From Chondrilla cf. caribensis (Eukaryota > Porifera > Demospongiae > Chondrillida > Chondrillidae), in contig OZ026559.1 in NCBI GenBank assembly GCA_964020155.1, forward strand, positions 3,688,174-3,752,173: a stretch of 64,000 nucleotides of DNA. Reading direction: 5' to 3'. Below the pieces are notes generated by a model. The model was not told the DNA's origin. It made no database searches and saw only the letters and a list, made by a program, of their open reading frames with translations. Made by a program: the position numbers and the translations under genes. Below are positions 1 to 9,936 of the stretch, in pieces. Each line of letters opens with the position of its first letter. Position 1 is the first letter of the stretch.

Positions 1-170
1 AATGACCTCTCCTTCAGGGCAAGGGTACGTCTGATCCTCATATTTGAATGACGAGAGTTGGCTTTGCTCCATTTTGTGTGGAGACCGTTGTACTACCAGC
101 TAGTGTATTCAGTGTTGTGGGAATGTGCCTTGTTATCAAGGAATGAATCCATTTATCTCTGTTTGTTCGT
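1..170 (+). pseudogene. End of an ANKIB1-like exon and following intron, from a duplication copy left of the window
   Basis: Bases 1-24 match the last 24 nt of the 54-nt exon at 4161-4214 and 8774-8827, with a GT donor at 25. The following intron matches 4215-4360 and 8828-8970 closely. Similarity to the 8.8 kb copy ends near base 165-170, where NBR1-side sequence takes over. This shows that at least one more duplication copy lies to the left. Confidence 0.7.
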
Positions 171-415
171 TGGCGGATGAGGAGGGTGAGATATTTGTGT
201 GAGCTGCACACATGTATACATTGTCATAGGTCTGGGCACTCTGTGTGCGCACGTATTATACATACTGAAGAGCACAGCATACATACATACATCAGTGTAC
301 CAATTGGAGAGTGTGTGTTAGAAGAAATGAGTTTGTGGTGCTTGTACCCTATGTACATACCCTCTAATGTGCACAGCCATCTTGTAAAATTTGTTGTTGT
401 TGTTGTTGTTTACAG

Positions 416-1324
416 ATTCCAGTGATGAATTTGTTATTGTCATTCCACCGTGCTTTGATCCGAATTCTCCCCTCACTGCTGCTGGACAGACTCAGCAGAA
501 CACTGTCGAGGACAGGACCAACGACAAGAATAACACTATTAGTGGAGAAGACAGCATTGGGGGGCTCCCAGACTGGGAGGTGCTGTCCTCGCAAGATGGA
601 CCACCCCAGCCTATTCCCCAACTAGGACCTAATCCGGACAACACCAGCCCACGTATTTCACCAAATGCCACACCGAAGCAGGCCAGGAGGGATGCCAGCA
701 ACTTCAAGTTTCATAGATTGACCCTCGGTGAGGCCACCATCAAGGAGCCTCTCACCATAGCCACTGGTCTGGTCAATACGTTCACCAACTTTGTCAAGGA
801 CATCCACGTCCATCACCGCCCACAGGACTCCCCAGCTGGGGACATTAGGTTTGAACCTGTTGATAACAACCAGAATATTTGTGGACAGAATGACCTCAAC
901 ACCCCTTTCAAAGGTGGATCAGACGATGACTTTCAGGTATGTATGTTTGTATGTATGTACATATTTGCTGCTGTGTGTGTTACAGCACTTGTCTGTGTGT
1001 GTCTGCCTCACTGTATGTTCTTCAGATGTTATATTCATCCCTCTTGTTTGTCCGTAGGATGCCTGTACAGACTTGGTTGACCAGGGAGGTATCCAATGTG
1101 AAGGAGACAGTTGTGATAACACTTCTACCAGGCCTGCTTTCAAGCTTCCAAAGAAGTACACACCTCCACAGGCAAAGTGGGCACCTCCTAAAGAACCCAC
1201 TAACCTCGTGGATAGGCTGGCGAGCATGGGATTCCCGAATCGCCACCTGAACGAGGAGCTGTTGAAGAAGCACAACAACCACATAAGAGCTGTTGTCAAT
1301 GACCTCCTGGACCGCCAGAGTTGA
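416..1324 (+). CDS. NBR1: NBR1-like autophagy receptor, last two exons (LIR and UBA), copy 1, 5'-incomplete
   Basis: Two exons, 416-936 and 1058-1324, are joined by a 121-bp phase-0 GT-AG intron. The first opens with an acidic stretch and DEFVIVIPPCFDPNSPL. This is the NBR1-type LC3-interacting region, an aromatic-x-x-hydrophobic core followed by PxCFD. A proline/serine-rich linker follows, with a possible amphipathic segment (TGLVNTFTNFVKDIHVH). The second exon ends in a UBA domain (NLVDRLASMGFPNRHLNEEL, then LLKKHNN) a few residues before the stop, as in NBR1. The family tethers ubiquitinated cargo to LC3/GABARAP at the phagophore. PB1, ZZ and FW domains are absent because the duplication junction near 170 removed the upstream exons. 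The entry intron is phase 1, while the ANKIB1 exon now upstream ends in phase 0, so a simple fusion transcript would be out of frame. This is probably a 3' gene fragment. Confidence 0.8.
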
Positions 1325-2447
1325 ACTTGCTGTGTGTAATACACCTACCTACCCACAATAATAATGAAATGCTTCATAGTTTAGCACCCACACCCAAACA
1401 CACACACACACACACAGTGCATATTAAAATTATTATTACGAATATCTCTATTTCAGACGTATGTATGTATTAATTTTGTGAGTGTGTTAAAATGATTTTT
1501 ATAAATTTATGCTGATGCATACAACTTCATATTATGTGTATTAGTGCATTGTTTAATTATGTTTTGTGCATTGAAAGGTAGTTAAGTGGGTCAAAGTCTG
1601 ATCCTATTACACCAAACTCTCCAAACCAACAAGTATCCCTCCCCCCCCCACGCACACACACACACACTGAAACTACTTAGGCATCTCTTTTTGGGCTTCG
1701 ACTTTATTACGTTTGGCATACCCGTTATGCCATACCCGAATTCCAGACCAATTTCTAATTCTTGGAATGGTTATGGGTGGTTTATGGCCTTGAGTTGAAA
1801 AAAAAATAAAAAAAGGTCACCCACTCGGGGTCGAACAAACCCATGGTCGGCTTTATAGGGACTTTCCACAGGTACTGTGTACTTGGTCATTCCGCGAATG
1901 CAGAAGACACTATTCTAGCTGGGAGGTCAGCCGCGAGTCCCAAAGCTCCCCCCTACGGTTCTTTGTAGAGAGTATTGCGACTGACCACCAGGAAGTGAGC
2001 TCTTTTTTTTTCAGAGAAAAAAACCGTCCTTTCGAGGTTTCGAACCCGCGACCTGGAGCCTAGAGTCGTGTCACCTGACCAACCGGCTACCGTGACCTAT
2101 CTATTTTATTATCAGTATCTGCGCTATTTATAGTTGCCCTAAGTGTTAAATTTGATAAATAATGATAAAAGTGGAGTCGCAGAAGCCTTCCCCAGCACTC
2201 AAAATACTTGGACGTCTACTTTAGGTTTGTAAAAACCTTCGCTGGAGGTATAAAGTTCGGCGAAGCCGTTTCGCTTGAATTCTAGCCGAATTTCTAATTC
2301 TCGGCCTTTTGAAACCGGCCATCTTTATTGCCCAATATAAAATATAATATAAATTCACTGTTTCAGTTACGTGTAAGAAATCATTCTGACATTATGTTAC
2401 CTAAAGACTCGTGACAGATTCTAATGATCAGTGCGTACTGGAGATCG
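1325..2447. other. Spacer between NBR1-like 3' end and ANKIB1-like 5' end, copy 1
   Basis: No coding sequence is seen. It starts with the NBR1-like 3' UTR (a short CA repeat near 1398 and AT-rich sequence), followed by a GC-richer block at about 1810-2100. That block holds tRNA-like promoter motifs and is probably a SINE. The rest precedes the ANKIB1-like start. It is repeated at 5514-6659 with small indels. Confidence 0.6.
2031..2096 (-). repeat. tRNA-like sequence, probable SINE head (copy 1)
   Basis: On the - strand there is an A-box-like TAGCCGGTTGG and, about 40 nt further, a B-box-like GGTTCGAAACC, the spacing of a pol III internal promoter. The flanks do not pair as an acceptor stem, so this looks like a tRNA-derived SINE or tRNA relic and not a working tRNA. 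A second B-box-like motif lies near 1830-1845. The block recurs at 6253-6316. Confidence 0.5.
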
Positions 2448-2759
2448 ATGGGTGCAGTGGGAACGAAGTTCTTTCAGTTTTTACTAACCGCAGAAGAACG
2501 GAAAGATGACAGTAAGAAGGAATCCAAATGGAAATTACCTGGAGAAGAAGAGATCCTTCGGAAAATGCAGTCTTCGGAATCCGATATGTCAGCCCAATTA
2601 CAGAAGAAGTTTAATCCTAATAAACACATGGGACCCAGTCCTTCCAACGACACGCCTCTGATATAGGCAGGTTCGAGCACAAACTTTTCCTGAACGAATG
2701 CCTTCGATTTGGCGGTGACAAGAGTTATGTTTATCATCCGTCTGTGTGTCTGTTGGACA

Positions 2760-2761
<2 letters not shown>

Positions 2762-2838
<77 letters not shown>

Positions 2839-2849
2839 TGTGTGTGGTA

Positions 2850-2928
<79 letters not shown>
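2762..2928. repeat. (TG)n microsatellite
   Basis: A long GT run with a few TTTG interruptions, in the intron between exons A and B of ANKIB1-like copy 1. Slippage or recombination here could explain the loss of exon B in copy 2. Confidence 0.95.
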
Positions 2929-2929
<1 letters not shown>

Positions 2930-3082
2930 CACATGTTTCAATGCTGTGTAGGATGAGAATACACCATTACATCTGGCTGCTCAGTCTGGTCTACTTGGAT
3001 GTGTTGAAGTAAGTGTGTACCTGTACCAACGTATGTACGTATGAATGTACGTATGTATGTAATGTATTGTACAATTTATATG

Positions 3083-4103
3083 TACAGAGTTTTGTGTGTG
3101 TATAGAGTGCTGTGTGTAGTGTGCTGTGAGTGAGTGTGTAGAGTGCTGTGTGTAGTGTGCTGTGAGTGTGTAGAGTATTGTGTGTAGTGTGTCTATATGT
3201 AGAGTGTTGTGTGTATAGTGTGCTGTGAGTGTTGTGTGTGAGTTTGTAGAGTGTTGTGTGTAGTGTGCTGTGAATGTTGTGTGTGAGTGTGTAGAGTGTT
3301 GTGTGTAGTGTGTATGTACGGTACACGAAGTAAAAAAGTAAACGTTCTACGCCGTAGCTACGCCCGTATTTGCATCAGTACGTAACCCGTACGTATTGAA
3401 GAAAACGCCCGTACTTGTTCCCGTAAGTACTTGCTCCCGTACGTAAGTACGCCTGTACTGTTTCGTAGGTAGATTCCTTGCAGATCGTTTAACGCCTTAA
3501 GTGCTAACTCCCAGGAATTCTCTGTAGGCTTTGTAGACCTTGTTTAGAGTGTTTTTGAACGCTTTTCCACGATTTCGAGCGAAGCGAAGACTCATGGTTA
3601 CGTTTAGGTTGTCACAGGAAAACGAGAGAAGGTTTTGAAGACAGTAGCTCCGATTGAAGGTCACGCTATATCGGCAAAACTGAGGATCTAACATTTAACA
3701 CTTCTTCGGCGTCGAAATCCACACGTACGTACGATACGTACTATGCTACGCCCGTTCTTTACTACGCTCGTAGTACGACCCGTACGTTTTCCTTACTACG
3801 TGCGTACTAGTATCCGTAGGTTATCCGTACTTACAAACGTAGAACGCCCGTAGTGCGTTTACTTTTTTACTTCGTGTACCGTATGTAGAGTGTTGTGTGT
3901 AATGTGTATGTATGTAGAGTGTTGTGTGTAGTGTGCTGTGAGTGTTGTGTGTGAGTGTGTAGAGTGTTGTGTGTAGTGTGTGTGTATGTAGAGTGTTGTG
4001 TGTAGTGTGCTGTGAGTGTTGTGTGTGAGTGTGTAGAGTGTTGTGTGTAGTGTGTGTGTGTAGAGTGTTGTGTGTAGTGTGCTGTGAGTGACTGTGTGTG
4101 GTG
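3083..4103. repeat. GT-rich minisatellite in ANKIB1-like intron, split by a MITE
   Basis: Degenerate repeats of a roughly 40-bp unit built from TGTAGAGTGTTGTGTG, TAGTGTGCTGTGAG and TGTTGTGTGTGAG fill 3083-3312 and 3888-4103. The two blocks are separated by the transposon at 3319-3881. The same minisatellite occurs at 7831-8714. Long His/Thr-rich or Cys/Val-rich reading frames across it are artefacts of the repeat. Confidence 0.9.
3319..3881. mobile_element. MITE-like element with terminal inverted repeats and TATGTA target duplication
   Basis: The ends are perfect inverted repeats of about 26 nt, starting CGGTACACGAAGTAAAAAAG. The element is flanked on both sides by TATGTA (3313-3318 and 3882-3887). 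The subterminal DNA is rich in CGTAC motifs. No transposase is seen in the 563 bp, so it is non-autonomous. It is absent from the matching minisatellite in copy 2. Confidence 0.8.
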
Positions 4104-4604
4104 AACTTACTTGTAACTTGCAATTTTTGAGATTTTTACTATCCCAATTCTCATTTGTAGCCAACAGAAAAATCAGAAATGGAAACAGACAATGACCTCT
4201 CCTTCAGGGCAAGGGTACGTCTGATCCTCATATTTGAATGACGAGAGTTGGCTTTGCTCCATTTTGTGTGGAGACCGTTGTACTACCAGCTAGTGTATTC
4301 GGTGTTGTGGGAATGTGTCTTGTTATCAAGGAATGAATCCATTTATCTCTGTTTGTTTGTTGGCAGATGAGGAGGGTGAGATATTTGTGTGAGCTGCACA
4401 CATGTATACATTGTCATAGCTCTGGGCACTCTGTGTGCACACGTATATACATACTGAAGAGCACAGCATACATACATACATCAGTGTACCAATTGGAGAG
4501 TGTGTGTTAGAAGAAATGAGTTTGTGGTGCTTGTACCCTATGTACGTACCCTCTAATATGCACAGCCATCATGTAAAATCTGTTGTTGTTGTTGTTGTTT
4601 ACAG

Positions 4605-5513
4605 ATTCCAGTGATGAATTTGTTATTGTCATTCCACCGTGCTTTAATCCGAATGCTCCCCTCACTGCTGCTGGACAGACTCAGCCGAACACTGTCAAGG
4701 ACAGGACCAACGACAAGAATAACACTATTTGTGGAGAAGACAGCATTGGGGGGCTCCCAGACTGGGAGGTGCTGTCCTCGCCAGATGGACCACCCCAGCC
4801 TATTCCCCAACTAGGACCTAATTCGGACAACACCAGCCCACGTATTTCACCAAATGCCACACCGAAGCAGGCCAGGAGGGATGCCAGCAACTTCAAGTTT
4901 CATAGATTGACCCTCGGTGAGGCCACCATCAAGGAGCCTCTCACCATAGCCACTGGTCTGGTCAATACGTTCACCAACTTTGTCAAGGACATCCACGTCC
5001 ATCACCGCCCACAGGACTCCCCAGCTGGGGACATTAGGTTTGAACCTGTTGATAACAACCAGAATATTTGTGGACAGAATGACCTCAACACCCCTTTCAA
5101 AGGTGGATCAGACGATGACTTTCAGGTATGTATGTTTGTATGTATGTACATATTTGCTGCTGTGTGTGTTACAGCACTTGTCTGTGTGTGTCTGCCTCAC
5201 TGTATGTTCTTCAGATGTTATATTCATCCCTCTTGTTTGTCCGTAGGATGCCTGTACAGACTTGGTTGACCAGGGAGGTATCCAATGTGAAGGAGACAGT
5301 TGTGATAACACTTCTACCAGGCCTGCTTTCAAGCTTCCAAAGAAGTACACACCTCCACAGGCAAAGTGGGCACCTCCTAAAGAACCCACTAACCTCGTGG
5401 ATAGGCTGGCGAGCATGGGAATCCCGAATCGCCACCTGAACGAGGAGCTGTTGAAGAAGCACAACAACCACATAAGAGCTGTTGTCAATGACCTCCTCGA
5501 CCGCCAGAGTTGA
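4605..5513 (+). CDS. NBR1: NBR1-like autophagy receptor, last two exons (LIR and UBA), copy 2, 5'-incomplete
   Basis: Exons 4605-5125 and 5247-5513 are nearly identical to copy 1 at 416-1324, with only a few amino-acid changes (for example SPL to APL after the LIR and MGF to MGI in the UBA). The LIR core DEFVIVIPPCF and the whole UBA stay open. Most of the differences near the LIR lie in the flexible linker. The MGF-to-MGI change falls on the conserved UBA loop that contacts ubiquitin, so binding may be weaker. As in copy 1, upstream NBR1 domains are missing and the exon to the left (4161-4214) belongs to the ANKIB1-like gene. A short segment, ATGAGGAGG at 4367-4375, sits between an AG and a GTGAG donor and looks like the tail of the lost preceding NBR1 exon. 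It would add acidic residues in front of the LIR. Confidence 0.8.
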
Positions 5514-6659
5514 ACTTGCTGTACATGTGTGTAATACACCTACCTACCCACAATAATAATGAAATGCTTCATAGTTTAGCACCCACACCCAAACACACAC
5601 ACACACACACACACACACTGCATATTAAAATTATTATTACGAATATCTCTATTTCAGACGTATGTATGTATTAATTTTGTGAGTGTGTTAAAATGATTTT
5701 TATAAATTTATGCTGATGCATACAACTTCATATTATGTGTATTAGTGCATTGTTTAATTATGTTTTGTGCATTGAAAGGTAGTTAAGTGGGTCAAAGTCT
5801 GATCCTATTACGCCAAACTCTCCAAACCAACAAGTATCCCCCCCCACTGGAACTCCTTAGGCATCTCTTTTTGGGCTTCGACTTTATTACGTTTGGCATA
5901 CCCGTTATGCCCGAATTCCAGACCAATTTCTAATTCTTGGAATGGTTATGGGTGGCTTGAGTTGAAAAAGAAATAAAAAAAGGTCACCCACTCGGGGTCG
6001 AACAAACCCATGGTCGGCTTTATAGGGACTTTCCACAGGTACTGTGTACTTGGTCATTCCGCGAATGCAGAAGACACTATTCTAGCTGGGAGGTCAGCCG
6101 CGAGTCCCAAAGCTCCCCCCTACGGTTCTTTGTAGAGAGTATTGCGACTGACCACCAGGAAGTGAGCTCTTTTTTCAGAGAACCTCATGGATAGGCTGGC
6201 GAGTTTGCGATGAGGATGGCGATTCACTGTTTCAGAGAAAAAAACCGTCCTTTTGAGGTTTCGAACCCGCGACCTGGAGCCTAGAGTCGTGTCACCTGAC
6301 AAACCGGCTACCGTGACCTATCTATTTTATTATCAGTATCTGCGCTATATATAGTTGCCCTAAGTGTTAAATTTGATAAATAATGATAAAAGTGGAGTCG
6401 CAGAAGCCTTCCCCAGCACTCAAAATACTTGGACGTCTACTTTAGGTTTGTAAAAACCTTCGCTGGAGGTATAAAGTTCGGCGAAGCCGTTTCGCTTGAA
6501 TTCTAGCCGAATTTCTAATTCTCGGCCTTTTGAAATCGGCCATCTTTATTGCCCAATATTATAAATTCACTGTTTCAGTTACGTGTAAGAAATCATTCTG
6601 ACATTATGTTACCTAAAGACTCGTGACAGATTCTAATGATCAGTGCGTACTGGAGATCG
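5514..6659. other. Spacer between NBR1-like 3' end and ANKIB1-like 5' end, copy 2
   Basis: Matches 1325-2447 with small indels, including a longer CA repeat near 5593, shortened text near 5850-5960, and an extra block at 6181-6232. The tRNA-like block is at 6253-6316. No gene is seen. Confidence 0.6.
6253..6316 (-). repeat. tRNA-like sequence, probable SINE head (copy 2)
   Basis: Second copy of the A-box/B-box pair described at 2031-2096, with the same spacing. It is preceded by the 6181-6232 insertion. Confidence 0.5.
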
Positions 6660-7160
6660 ATGGGTGCAGTGGGAACGAAGTTCTTTCAGTTTTTACTAAC
6701 CGCAGAAGAACGGAAAGATGACAGTAAGAAGGAATCCAAATGGAAATTACCTGGAGAAGAAGAGATCCTTCGGAAAATGCAGTCTTCGGAATCCGATATG
6801 TCAGCCCAATTACAGAAGAAGTTTAATCCTAATAAACACATGGGACCCAGTCCTTCCAACGACACGCCTCTGATATACGCTGTCAGGTTCGAGCACAAAC
6901 TTTTCCTGAACGAATGCCTTCGATTTGGCGGTGACCCTTTCGTAACTAACGCCAATGGTCAAACAGCCTTTCATGTAGCGTGTGCTTCTTCTCGTTCGAG
7001 TCAGAGAACAGACAAAAAGAGAAAGGAACTTCTCCAAATGCTCTGAGACCAGCCTGTGAAGAAAGAATATCCACTACCGTTTATCAATGGTTCGGACCGC
7101 GAGAGAAATGGAATGGACAAGAGTTATGTTTATCATCCGTCTGTGTGTCTGTTGGACAAG

Positions 7161-7176
7161 GTGTGGTGGTGGTGGT

Positions 7177-7240
<64 letters not shown>

Positions 7241-7265
7241 CGTGTGTTGTGTGTGTGTGTGTGTT

Positions 7266-7328
<63 letters not shown>
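7161..7328. repeat. (TG)n microsatellite
   Basis: Intronic GT run after exon A of the last ANKIB1-like copy, beginning with a short GGT run. It spans the place where exon B should lie. Confidence 0.95.
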
Positions 7329-7330
<2 letters not shown>

Positions 7331-7382
7331 CAACGTATGTATGAATGTACGTATGTAATGTGCGTATTGTACAATTTATGTG

Positions 7383-7549
7383 CAGTCGAACCTTATTAAC
7401 ACAACATCTCTTTAGCATAAGATTATTGTTAAGTCTCTACATTTTCAGCTGATGTACACGTGCATTATGTAAGTACTGTCAACAGGAAATGCTTTTAGCA
7501 TGGAATTGTGGAATTGTCCATAGAGTATCACGTTAAGGAGGTTCAACTG
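7383..7549. mobile_element. Small pogo/Tc1-type MITE
   Basis: The left end CAGTCGAACCTTATTAAC and the right end GTTAAGGAGGTTCAACTG are imperfect inverted repeats of the CAGTNGAACC type. The right flank is TA, the left flank TG (a likely mutated TA). Copy 1 reads ATGTACAG through this point, so the insertion is specific to this copy or was lost from copy 1. Confidence 0.6.
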
Positions 7550-7830
7550 TACATTGGTGTGTACATGGTGTGCTTTGTATGTATGTATATTGTGTATACC
7601 TACATATGTACGTACGCACATGTACATACATACATGTACGTATCTAGAGATTCTGTATGCACCATGCACATGTGCTTATTATCCTCTTTTCTAACGCCAA
7701 CACCCAGCTTCTCTTGGCTTATGGGTCTCCATTGTTGAGGAAGAACACTTTGGGAAAGACTCCATGTGATTTGGCATCAGATTCTGGTCAATTTGTGATA
7801 GTAAAACTACTAGAGCCCAAGATGGTGTTT

Positions 7831-8714
7831 GTAGTGAGTGAATGTGTAGAGTGCTGTGTGTGTATAGAGTGCTGTGTGTAGTGTGCTGTGAGTGACTGTG
7901 TGTGAGTGTGTAGAGTGCTGTGTGTGAGGTTGTGTGTAGTGTGCTGTGAGTGTTGTGTGTGAGTGTGTAGAGTGCTGTGTGTGTGTGTATGCATGTAGAG
8001 TGCTGTTTATGCGTGTGTGTGTACGTAGAGTGTTGTATGTAGTGTGCTGTGAGTGTTGTGTGTGAGTGTGTAGTGTGTGTGTACGTAGAGTGTTGTGTGT
8101 AGTGTGCTGTGAGTGTTGTGTGTGAGTGTGTAGTGTGTGTGTGTATGTAGAGTGTTGTGTGTGAGTGTGTAGAGTGCTGTGTGTGAGGTTGTGTGTAGTG
8201 TGCTGTGAGTGTTGTGTGTGAGTGTGTAGAGTGCTGTGTGTGAGGTTGTGTGTAGTGTGCTGTGAGTGTTGTGTGTGAGTGTGCAGAGTGCTGTGTGTGA
8301 GTGTGTATGTATGTAGAGTGTTGTGTGTGTGTGTATGTAGAGTGTTGTGTGTAGTGTGTGTGTATGTAGAGTGTTGTGTGTGTGTGTGTGAGTGTGTAGA
8401 GTGTTGTGTGTAGTGTGTATGTATGTAGAGTGTTGTGTGTAGTGTGCTGTGTGTGATTGTGTAGAGTGTTGTGTGTAGTGTGCTGTGAGTGTTGTGTGTG
8501 TGTGTAGAGTGCTGTGTGTGAGCTTGTGTGTAGTGTGTTGTGAGTGTTGTGTGTGTGTAGAGTGCTGTGTGTGAGGTTGTGTGTAGTGTGCTGTGAGTGT
8601 TGTGTGTGAGTGTGTAGAGTGCTGTGTGTGAGTGTGTATGTATGTAGAGTGCTGTGTGTGAGAGTGTGTGTATGTAGAGTGTTGAGTGTAGTGTGCTGTG
8701 AGTGTTGTGTGTGG
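7831..8714. repeat. GT-rich minisatellite in ANKIB1-like intron, last copy
   Basis: About 880 bp of the same degenerate 40-bp unit as 3083-4103, filling the intron between the MVF exon and the PTEKSEMETD exon. No gene is encoded by the long repeat-derived frames. Confidence 0.9.
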
Positions 8715-9321
8715 TGAACTTACTTGTAACTTGCAATTTTTGACATTTTTTCTTTCCCAATTCTCATTTGTAGCCAACAGAAAAATCAGAAATGGAAACG
8801 GATGATGACCTCTCCTTCAGAGGAAGGGTATGTCTGATCCTCATATTTGAATGTCGAGAGTTGGCTTTGCTCCATTTTTGTGTGGAGATCGTTATTCTAC
8901 CAGCTAGTGTACTCGGTGTTGTGGGAATGTGTCTTGTCATCTAGGAATGAATCCATTTATCTCTATTTGTGTGTGCCAGACCTACACAATGCAGCACCAA
9001 GGATTGCATGAGATGAAGGAATTGAAGGCAAAACTGGCGGTACCCACAGATGTGCGGGCTTTGCTATCCATGTCTGTGCCTAAATGTGGAGAGATCAAGC
9101 TCCGCTCATTTGCAGCTGAGTTGCTGCTGGTCCATTATGGTGAGGAGAATATGTCCGCTATTTGCTATATATCATGTGACTGTCACATGACTTCTTTCAC
9201 AATAGACTGGTCCATAGAGAAGGTACGTACTTGAAGTATGGAAAAAGGATCCTTTTGAAACTTTGAAAGATGCAAAACTTAAACTTGATGAAAGTTTATG
9301 TAAGAGTCATACACACACGCG

Positions 9322-9435
9322 CGTGCACATACACACACACACACACACCACACACACTCACACCACACACACACACACACACACACACACGCGCGTGCAC
9401 ACACACACACACGCACACACACACACACACACACA
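9322..9435. repeat. (CA)n microsatellite with GCGCGTGC interruptions
   Basis: CA repeat in the intron between exons 9206-9299 and 9538-9662. GCGCGTGC recurs twice inside it. Confidence 0.9.
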
Positions 9436-9782
9436 TGCTCATGTGTACATATGTATGTACCATTGTGTAGTCACATCAATTACAAGTGCAACTTGCACTT
9501 CAATGTGCATTGTCTAATTCTTTATCTACTCTTGCAGTTGTAGTTCATGAACATCTCCCAAAGCCCTTGTCAACACATTATAATGTGAATTTTGATGATG
9601 AGCCAGAGTTCAGAAGTCTAGAGCCACCACTGCAGAGCCTGCAACCAGCAGGGAACTTCGAGGTTAGTGAGAGGGTGATTGATGGCTTCCCTCCAACCTG
9701 TCCTGTTCTGAGCACACATCCCCTCTGCTGTGCCTCATCTGGGACTTTGTTTGCTACAGTACATAGAACAGACTCACTTATA

Positions 9783-9935
9783 CAGTGAAACCTCTCTAAT
9801 CCGACACTCAATGGGACCTGAGAATAATGTTGGATTAGGAGGTTGTTGGATTCTGGAGTGCCTCTTGCCATACCTATGTATGGTGACTGTACCTCATATA
9901 ATGGTCGGATTAGAGAGAATATTGGATTATAGAGG
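9783..9935. mobile_element. Pogo/Tigger-like terminal sequence, truncated
   Basis: Starts TA then CAGTGAAACCTCTCTAATCC, the typical end of pogo/Tigger elements. Related text in inverted form recurs near 9904-9936. The expected right end is missing and the fold-back element starts instead. It interrupts what may have been the next ANKIB1 exon (acceptor at 9766-9767). Confidence 0.55.
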
Positions 9936-9936
9936 C

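Larger units (their letters stand above)
2448..4214 (+). pseudogene. ANKIB1: ANKIB1-like ankyrin protein, 5' exons, copy 1 (broken)
   Basis: The chosen start gives MGAVGTKF, an MGxxxT N-myristoylation-type start as in ANKIB1; an upstream in-frame ATG at 2424 is less likely. Exon A (2448-2761) holds the first ankyrin-type segment. It has a TAG at 2664-2666 beside a 4-bp deletion, and lacks 183 bp present in copy 2 (6936-7118), a deletion with GAC microhomology. Exon B (2952-3008) encodes DENTPLHLAAQSGLLGCVE, a typical ankyrin helix pair. The next ankyrin exon found in copy 2 is missing. The last exon is 4161-4214 (PTEKSEMETDNDLSFRAR), after which the duplication junction leads into NBR1-like sequence. 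ANKIB1 is an ariadne-type RBR E3 ligase; no RING/IBR part is present here. Clearly a pseudogene fragment. Confidence 0.75.
6660..9662 (+). pseudogene. ANKIB1: ANKIB1-like ankyrin protein, 5' half, last copy (broken and 3'-truncated)
   Basis: Exon A is 6660-7160 (MGxxxT start; ankyrin segment SNDTPLIYAVRFEHKLFLNE). It is interrupted by TGA at 7044-7046, probably a former Trp codon. The DENTPLHLAAQ exon of copy 1 is deleted. Exon C is 7708-7830 (LLLAYGSPLLRKNTLGKTPC to LLEPKMVF), then 8774-8827, 8980-9139, a 66-bp intron, 9206-9299, and 9538-9662. Order and wording follow ANKIB1: ankyrin repeats, the MVF motif, a GLxxxxxLKxKL helix, then a DWxxEKVLEVW region. In exon 9206-9299 a GTAC duplication shifts the frame to a TGA at 9232-9234. 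After 9662 transposon sequence begins and no RING1-IBR-RING2 exons follow. The E3 catalytic part is therefore absent and this copy is very likely non-functional. Confidence 0.75.

Noticed and set aside
919..1344. - strand 141-codon frame opposite the NBR1-like exons
   Set aside because: Shadow of the LIR/UBA exons, repeated in copy 2 at 5108-5539, with no signal of its own.
2031..2096. A functional tRNA gene
   Set aside because: A- and B-box motifs are present but the acceptor stem does not pair.
2709..3012. Cys-Val-rich + strand frames
   Set aside because: They arise from the (TG)n run; only the short ankyrin exon at 2952-3008 is real coding sequence.
7810..8777. Very long - strand frames rich in His-Thr (up to 316 codons)
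   Set aside because: They are translations of the GT-rich minisatellite, lie in an intron of the + strand gene, and have open sister frames of the same repeat.
9140..9205. Reading through GEENMSAICYISCDCHMTSF as coding
   Set aside because: It is a 66-bp GT-AG intron; splicing it restores the HYDWSIEK reading expected for ANKIB1.
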